64,000 bases of DNA from Methanobacteriota archaeon (lineage in GTDB: Archaea; Halobacteriota; Methanomicrobia; Methanomicrobiales; Methanocorpusculaceae), in the NCBI GenBank assembly GCA_023396065.1, contig JAEWXF010000028.1:186001-250000 (forward strand), written 5' to 3'. How positions within the stretch are numbered: position 1 is the first letter of the stretch; each line of letters starts with the position of its first letter. A program made the position numbers and the translations under genes. The notes below the pieces were generated by a model. It was not told the origin of the DNA. It did no database searches and was given only the letters and a program-made list of their open reading frames with translations. This document shows positions 60,475 to 64,000 of this stretch, in pieces.

Positions 60475-60926
60475 ATGACCAATTCATTCACCGCGTCCCT
60501 GATTTCCGTCATACCGATGATCCCCGCATTTCTTCCGGGGATTGTCCTATCTCTCTATACAGACCGTGTGCCGTTCATCTGGTTTTCGAGCTTGCCCTTG
60601 TCATCCTCATAGCCGGGCTGTGTGCCGGATATCTCGTGAGTCCTGCGATGGGCCGGGCGGCTGATCTGGTAAAACGGGATGCAACGCAGCCAAGACCGCT
60701 CCCCACTCCCGGAAAAACGCTTATGATTGTCAGAGTCGTGCTCCTCCTGGTCCTTGCGGCCGCAGTTCTGCTGTTCGGACTGTACCTGCAGAACGGTTTT
60801 CCGGTCTTCGCCGGACACACCTACTCACTCTATCTCACAGGTATGATTGCCGGCATGCTGTGTGCAGCTCTCACACTGGAGTTCCCTGCACTGGTTGCAG
60901 AGATACGCCGAGACCGTGGTAAATAA
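60475..60926 (+). pseudogene. Small membrane protein split by a frameshift
   Basis: An ATG at 60475 opens a hydrophobic frame (SLISVIPMIPAFLPGIVLSL) that dies at a TAG near 60611. The adjacent frame carries on seamlessly from about 60572 with HLVFELALVILIAGLCAGYLVSPAMG and later VRVVLLLVLAAAVLLFGLYL and GMIAGMLCAALTLEF, giving a four-helix protein of about 150 residues if one base is added or removed near 60570-60575. The GTG at 60636 could start a shorter, 96-residue form. No family recognised. A sequencing error cannot be excluded. Confidence 0.6.
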
Positions 60927-60946
60927 TTTCTCCCGCAGAAAACGGT

Positions 60947-61387
60947 TCATTCTTTTTTTATCTCAATGGCACAGCTGCTGCGTCTGACCCTCGGCAGAAC
61001 GGCGAGTTTGTTTTCATACTGATCACAGGTGAATCCCTCTTTGGGTACAGGGTCAGGAAGAGGACAGCCGTTCTTACAGGTGATATGATACTCGAAGTTG
61101 CCGGTTTCGTCGTTGAGGCTGTATTCATGTTTATCCAGTGCAGTACAGGTAAGACAGGGAACTACCATATGATTCGTGAGATAGGCGGGGAGGTGATATA
61201 GGGGTTGTGGTTCTGTACCGGAAAAATGTGGTTCATAGAGAGAATCTAGCAGAGATAAATATTGCAACAAAACCATAAATTCCAATAATGAGTGCCAACG
61301 AAAATGATCCCATATATACGACCAGGAAAGCACCCCCGGCAGGTACTGCTTCTGCGTGTATTGGTGTGGTATATCTGGCGGGGGCAA
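60947..61387 (-). CDS. Small cysteine-containing protein, uncertain
   Basis: A 146-codon frame whose C-terminal half looks real: VVPCLTCTALDKHEYSL, YHITCKNGCPLPDPVPKEGF with three CxxC or C-x3-C pairs that could bind zinc. The N-terminal half is less convincing, since another frame on the same strand is open and hydrophobic there (GSFSLALIIGIYGFVAIFI up to a TGA at about 61233). This may be a frameshifted or overlapping gene. The gap 61388-61557 shows nothing recognisable. Confidence 0.45.
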   Translation of the reverse strand: MPPPDIPHQYTQKQYLPGVLSWSYIWDHFRWHSLLEFMVLLQYLSLLDSLYEPHFSGTEPQPLYHLPAYLTNHMVVPCLTCTALDKHEYSLNDETGNFEYHITCKNGCPLPDPVPKEGFTCDQYENKLAVLPRVRRSSCAIEIKKE

Positions 61388-61557
61388 AAATTCTGAAGAC
61401 GGTACGGCACGCTCAGGCGTGAGGTTGGCGGTGACCCCCTCGCTTTACATGAAAATTTCCTCTCTCCCTTATGGAGGGGTGCATTTTCATCCGCCGAGCT
61501 GATGGCGAAGCCTCATGGGTGTTTTTTTCAAGGAATTTTCGAAAATTTTTGGTTTTG

Positions 61558-62373
61558 TTAAGGCAGAGGGTTCCCATCTGATATATGATGTGAACCCTGT
61601 GGTTCTGTAATAAAGCCATAACTACTAAAATTAATATGACTGGTTTCTATTCGTGGCATAAATGGTTCTATAATGGGATTTTGCGACAGAATAGATTCCA
61701 TTTTGTACATTTTTACGGGGATGGATGTTTTCTTTGTATAGAGTATCTGGGAATTATACATCAATATTTCAGCACCCATATCATAATCAAGAGTAAGTTC
61801 CCTAAGGTCAAAAGAATTTTCTCTGAACTGAGCAGGTCTTACCATCTCAACATAAAGCGATTTGTCTTCCATCGAGAGATTATTAATATACGAATTTATT
61901 CTCTCTGTTTTCATAATCTGATTAACTATGGGGAGGTTTTTCAGAAAATCTTTTGGTATCTCTTCTAAGATTCCAACCTTCAGGGTCATATTTCCCGCTG
62001 GTTGAATCAGATATCTGGACTCACCTGTCTTTGTCCAAACAATCGGCTCATCAACTTCAAAATAAGCAACCCGTACCCAATACCATTTGTATTCAAGAAC
62101 ACTGATCATATTTCCTGTGTGGTTCTCAGAGATATGCAATGTATTGGTTAGGAATCCACCCGAACTCAGGATATGCCACAGAGAAAATTTCTGCGATGGT
62201 GTATTCTCGATAATCTCTTCAGTTGCCAGATTCCATTCACCAACAAGAGGGTCTGTAGTCTGGCTCGTTGCTGAGAATATGATACAGAATGCCGTAACGA
62301 GTAAAATACCTCCAATTACACACCCGAAAACTATTTTCTGGGTTCGGTTTAGATTTTTGAAAGCAAAATTCAC
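61558..62373 (-). CDS. Membrane-anchored protein of unknown function
   Basis: A 271-residue protein with one N-terminal membrane helix (KIVFGCVIGGILLVTAFCII, residues 13-32) and an extracellular domain rich in beta strands, with DPLVGEWNLATEEIIENT and YKWYWVRVAYFEVDEPIVWTK. The VGEWN start resembles lipocalin-like stress domains, but I cannot confirm this. It belongs to a low-GC minus-strand cluster with the PH-domain proteins. Confidence 0.65.
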   Translation of the reverse strand: MNFAFKNLNRTQKIVFGCVIGGILLVTAFCIIFSATSQTTDPLVGEWNLATEEIIENTPSQKFSLWHILSSGGFLTNTLHISENHTGNMISVLEYKWYWVRVAYFEVDEPIVWTKTGESRYLIQPAGNMTLKVGILEEIPKDFLKNLPIVNQIMKTERINSYINNLSMEDKSLYVEMVRPAQFRENSFDLRELTLDYDMGAEILMYNSQILYTKKTSIPVKMYKMESILSQNPIIEPFMPRIETSHINFSSYGFITEPQGSHHISDGNPLP

Positions 62374-62391
62374 ATTCTCACCCCCTAATAA

Positions 62392-62862
62392 TTAGGGGAC
62401 TCCTGCGCCAGTTTCGGAACGTTTCTGCATAGCCTCCTCAATTAATTCCTTCACATTCTCCGGATCTGCAATAGGACCAAAGGACAACTCCTTTTTCTGT
62501 CCATGGATTTCAAGGATACCTCTATTCAGTATTGAACCAAGAATTTCTTTCCGAATACCTATCGAAAGAATACTCTCCAAATCTATTTCTAATGCAATTT
62601 TTTCATGTTCTCCTCCGGTAAGCACATGAATTCGTGTATTTGTGATGACATACTGATCCTGATCAATGTGGTCAAGAGTTTTCATGAGATAATATATGCC
62701 AACAAGGATTGGAATTACGCCTACAAAGAATAGAAGAAGAAGAGGGAATCCAACTAAAATAAGAAGCAGATACTTGATGGTTGCTGTTTTACTGAGCTTT
62801 AGTTCAGCGAGTATTATTTCTCCCCGTTTCGGCACTAAGTTGTAATTATATACTTTGTTCAT
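62392..62862 (-). CDS. Bacterial-type PH-domain membrane protein (YdbS/bPH2-like), first
   Basis: A 156-residue protein with two close helices (IKYLLLILVGFPLLLLFFVGVIPILVGIYYLM, about 29-60) followed by a bPH2 domain: DQYVITNTRIHVLTGG, KIALEIDLESILSIGI, GILEIHGQKKELSFGPIADPENVKELIEEA. The FGPIxDP-E motif is shared with the second PH protein at 63152-63580. The ATG at 62862 is used because upstream frame overlaps the small gene 62880-63101. Confidence 0.8.
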   Translation of the reverse strand: MNKVYNYNLVPKRGEIILAELKLSKTATIKYLLLILVGFPLLLLFFVGVIPILVGIYYLMKTLDHIDQDQYVITNTRIHVLTGGEHEKIALEIDLESILSIGIRKEILGSILNRGILEIHGQKKELSFGPIADPENVKELIEEAMQKRSETGAGVP

Positions 62863-62879
62863 AATGCTTCTGATCTCTG

Positions 62880-63101
62880 TTACTCGTAGATGTTCCGGGC
62901 TGTGGACAGCGAACATCTGTGTTTTTCAGAATTCCAAAGTTCACACGCTTCTTTAAAACAAATGCCGGGTATATGTTCGATTGTTTGGCAGTACCCCAAC
63001 GTAAACGGACACATTCTGTGATCGGCATCGGCAGGTACAATCTCGTGATTTAGGTGATCATACAGCAAAAGTGTTCCATTTTTATCTCCCCATTGTCTCA
63101 T
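62880..63101 (-). CDS. Small cysteine-rich protein between two PH-domain genes
   Basis: A 73-residue protein with five cysteines (RMCPFTLGYCQTIEHIPGIC, then FKEACELW and HRCSL). A GGAGG sequence lies about 11 bases before the ATG. The C-x6-C-x10-C-x5-C spacing suggests metal binding or disulphides; no signal peptide is seen. Unrecognised, but its ribosome site, codon use and fit between neighbours favour a real gene. Confidence 0.65.
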   Translation of the reverse strand: MRQWGDKNGTLLLYDHLNHEIVPADADHRMCPFTLGYCQTIEHIPGICFKEACELWNSEKHRCSLSTARNIYE

Positions 63102-63151
63102 ATTTACCTTAACCTCCGTAATTTTGTCTGAAAAATATGATGTTTTTCGGA

Positions 63152-63580
63152 TTACTGTACTTCGTCTGCCGCATCGGAAATTGCAGCCCGAATTTTATCT
63201 GGGTCCTGAACCGGTCCGAATTGAATTGCATTTGCTCCTGATGATCTGACGGTAAGATATCCGCATCCAAGAAGTCTCTGAAGCAGTGGACGCTCTACAT
63301 TAACACCGTCCAGTTTGTTGAGTCTGATATCAATCTCTGTTTTACTCAGCAGACCTGTCTTAATGTACACACGTTTGTTCGTCAGTTTCAGATAATTACT
63401 GTACATTGCAATTAACCGTAGGAGAAGCCAGGCTACCCCAATGAGCATTAAAATTCCTCCAATGAAGATCACTGTTAGAATTATGCCAAGTACTATCAAG
63501 ACAATTGGTCCAAGCAAGATGGACCAATAAGGTTTGAGATTCAAAATCTCAATTTCGGACTCTGTTGAAAGCATACCCAT
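63152..63580 (-). CDS. Bacterial-type PH-domain membrane protein, second
   Basis: A 142-residue protein with two helices (IVLIVLGIILTVIFIGGILMLIGVAWLLL, about 26-54) and a bPH2 domain (LKLTNKRVYIKTGLLSKTEIDIRLNKLDGVNVERPLLQRLLGCG, then YLTVRSSG and QFGPVQDPDKIRAAI). GGTGAGG precedes the ATG. bPH2 proteins often work in pairs, as with the first PH gene here; function unknown. Confidence 0.85.
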   Translation of the reverse strand: MGMLSTESEIEILNLKPYWSILLGPIVLIVLGIILTVIFIGGILMLIGVAWLLLRLIAMYSNYLKLTNKRVYIKTGLLSKTEIDIRLNKLDGVNVERPLLQRLLGCGYLTVRSSGANAIQFGPVQDPDKIRAAISDAADEVQ

Positions 63581-63707
63581 ATCTTCCTCACCAATAATAT
63601 GAATGATTGCATAATACTTATTAATATTATATTAATTTGCCTAAATTAGAATATAATGCGCATGTGTGTGGGAGATATTATAAAGAAATCCTCATTCTAC
63701 GGAATTT

Positions 63708-63812
63708 ATGTCCTCACAGGTGCTTGGATTTCTTAGGCGGAAATATAATGTTGAGTGGTATTCGACAGAGCTTAGCAGTGTGAAATATAAGACATTTCTT
63801 ACATCGGAATGA
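63708..63812 (+). CDS. Possible leaderless small protein
   Basis: A 34-codon frame (MSSQVLGFLRRKYNVEW and VKYKTFLTSE) starts 24 bp after an ATATTATAAAG box at 63674-63684, as expected of a leaderless archaeal message. There is no homology evidence. The gap 63581-63893 otherwise shows nothing. Confidence 0.25.
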   Translation: MSSQVLGFLRRKYNVEWYSTELSSVKYKTFLTSE

Positions 63813-63893
63813 TTTGGGGGCCCTAATCCTGATGGTAAGGAGACCGGAATTAATAAGTATTAATATATGGGTACTTTCCCCGGCTCATCTCCC

Positions 63894-64000
63894 ATGAAGA
63901 TCAAAATTCCAATTGCCGATCAAATGACAGGGGTGTTCATGAGAAAGTACCTACATCCCTTCTTTGAGGGATGTCTTGAGAGCAGGCACCAAAATTCCAT
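63894..64000 (+). CDS. Possible start of a gene cut by the right edge
   Basis: An ATG at 63894 opens a frame to the window end (MKIKIPIADQMTGVFMRKY). A TATTAATATAT box at 63858-63868 lies at leaderless distance. A CATCCCT/AGGGATG hairpin (63954-63973) falls within the frame, so this could instead be non-coding. Confidence 0.3.
   Translation, partial: MKIKIPIADQMTGVFMRKYLHPFFEGCLESRHQNS

Noticed and set aside
61413..61619. 68-codon minus frame after the membrane-anchored gene
   Set aside because: Overlaps the end of that gene in another frame, basic and without start signals.

Overview
The window most probably comes from a hydrogen-using methanogenic archaeon of the Methanomicrobiales, with Methanocorpusculum the best guess. 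This is inferred from gene content: a 14-gene Mbh-type membrane [NiFe] hydrogenase operon, the hydrogenase maturation factor HypD, a COG1907/beta-RFAP-synthase-like protein and a RimK-type glutamate ligase of the methanopterin/F420 kind, archaeal Pth2, TruD, UPF0058 and DUF5806, archaeal TATA boxes with several probably leaderless genes, and tRNAs without encoded CCA. Four predicted lipoproteins share an (L/V)xxAGC lipobox.

Layout. 1-2.2 kb: a class IV adenylyl cyclase/CYTH gene cut by the left edge, a long FKBP isomerase and a membrane protein. 2.2-10.5 kb (minus strand): mbhA-N in the canonical order, an Mrp-antiporter-like half (A-H) followed by the hydrogenase half (I-N). 10.6-18.2 kb: a 7.2-kb block (permease, DUF362 lipoprotein, HxlR regulator, phosphoesterase, MATE exporter, phosphate transporter pair) bounded by a 155-bp inverted repeat. 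18.5-22.4 kb: an AdiA-type arginine decarboxylase and an APC antiporter behind a structured leader that looks like a translational switch. 22.4-25.3 kb: a tandem triplication of an unrecognised gene. 25.6-35.2 kb: truD/pth2, a split Zn/Cd P-type ATPase, a sensor-like lipoprotein, a GHMP-family protein, DUF2148, and a Xer recombinase beside a 28-bp dif-like site. 36-46 kb: DUF5806, glmM, an FkbM-like lipoprotein, tRNA-Arg, hypD, MscS, SIMPL and beta-helix surface proteins, and a condensation-domain-like acyltransferase. 46-56 kb: tRNA-Ala, a two-gene deoxyadenosine/methylthioadenosine salvage operon, folate cycloligase, a second permease, a glutamate ligase, rubrerythrin, and a PHI/aminotransferase/M42 peptidase operon. 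55.4-64 kb is accessory-looking: an acetyltransferase gene with a nonsense codon, an AT-rich DUF262/DUF1524 restriction gene, a DUF4143 ATPase, a frameshifted membrane gene and a cluster of small PH-domain membrane proteins.

Most unusual signals. (1) Three composite intergenic elements (33.2, 46.2 and 46.5 kb), each an AT-rich core with TATA-like boxes flanked by inverted arrays of 7-bp repeats; the heptamer differs in each copy. (2) A candidate riboswitch or attenuator in front of the arginine decarboxylase. (3) A dif-like site at 35178-35205 with the 11-6-11 layout. (4) The 155-bp inverted repeat whose hairpin core is flipped between copies. (5) The triplicated unrecognised gene family. All family names rest on reading motifs by eye; no database search was possible.
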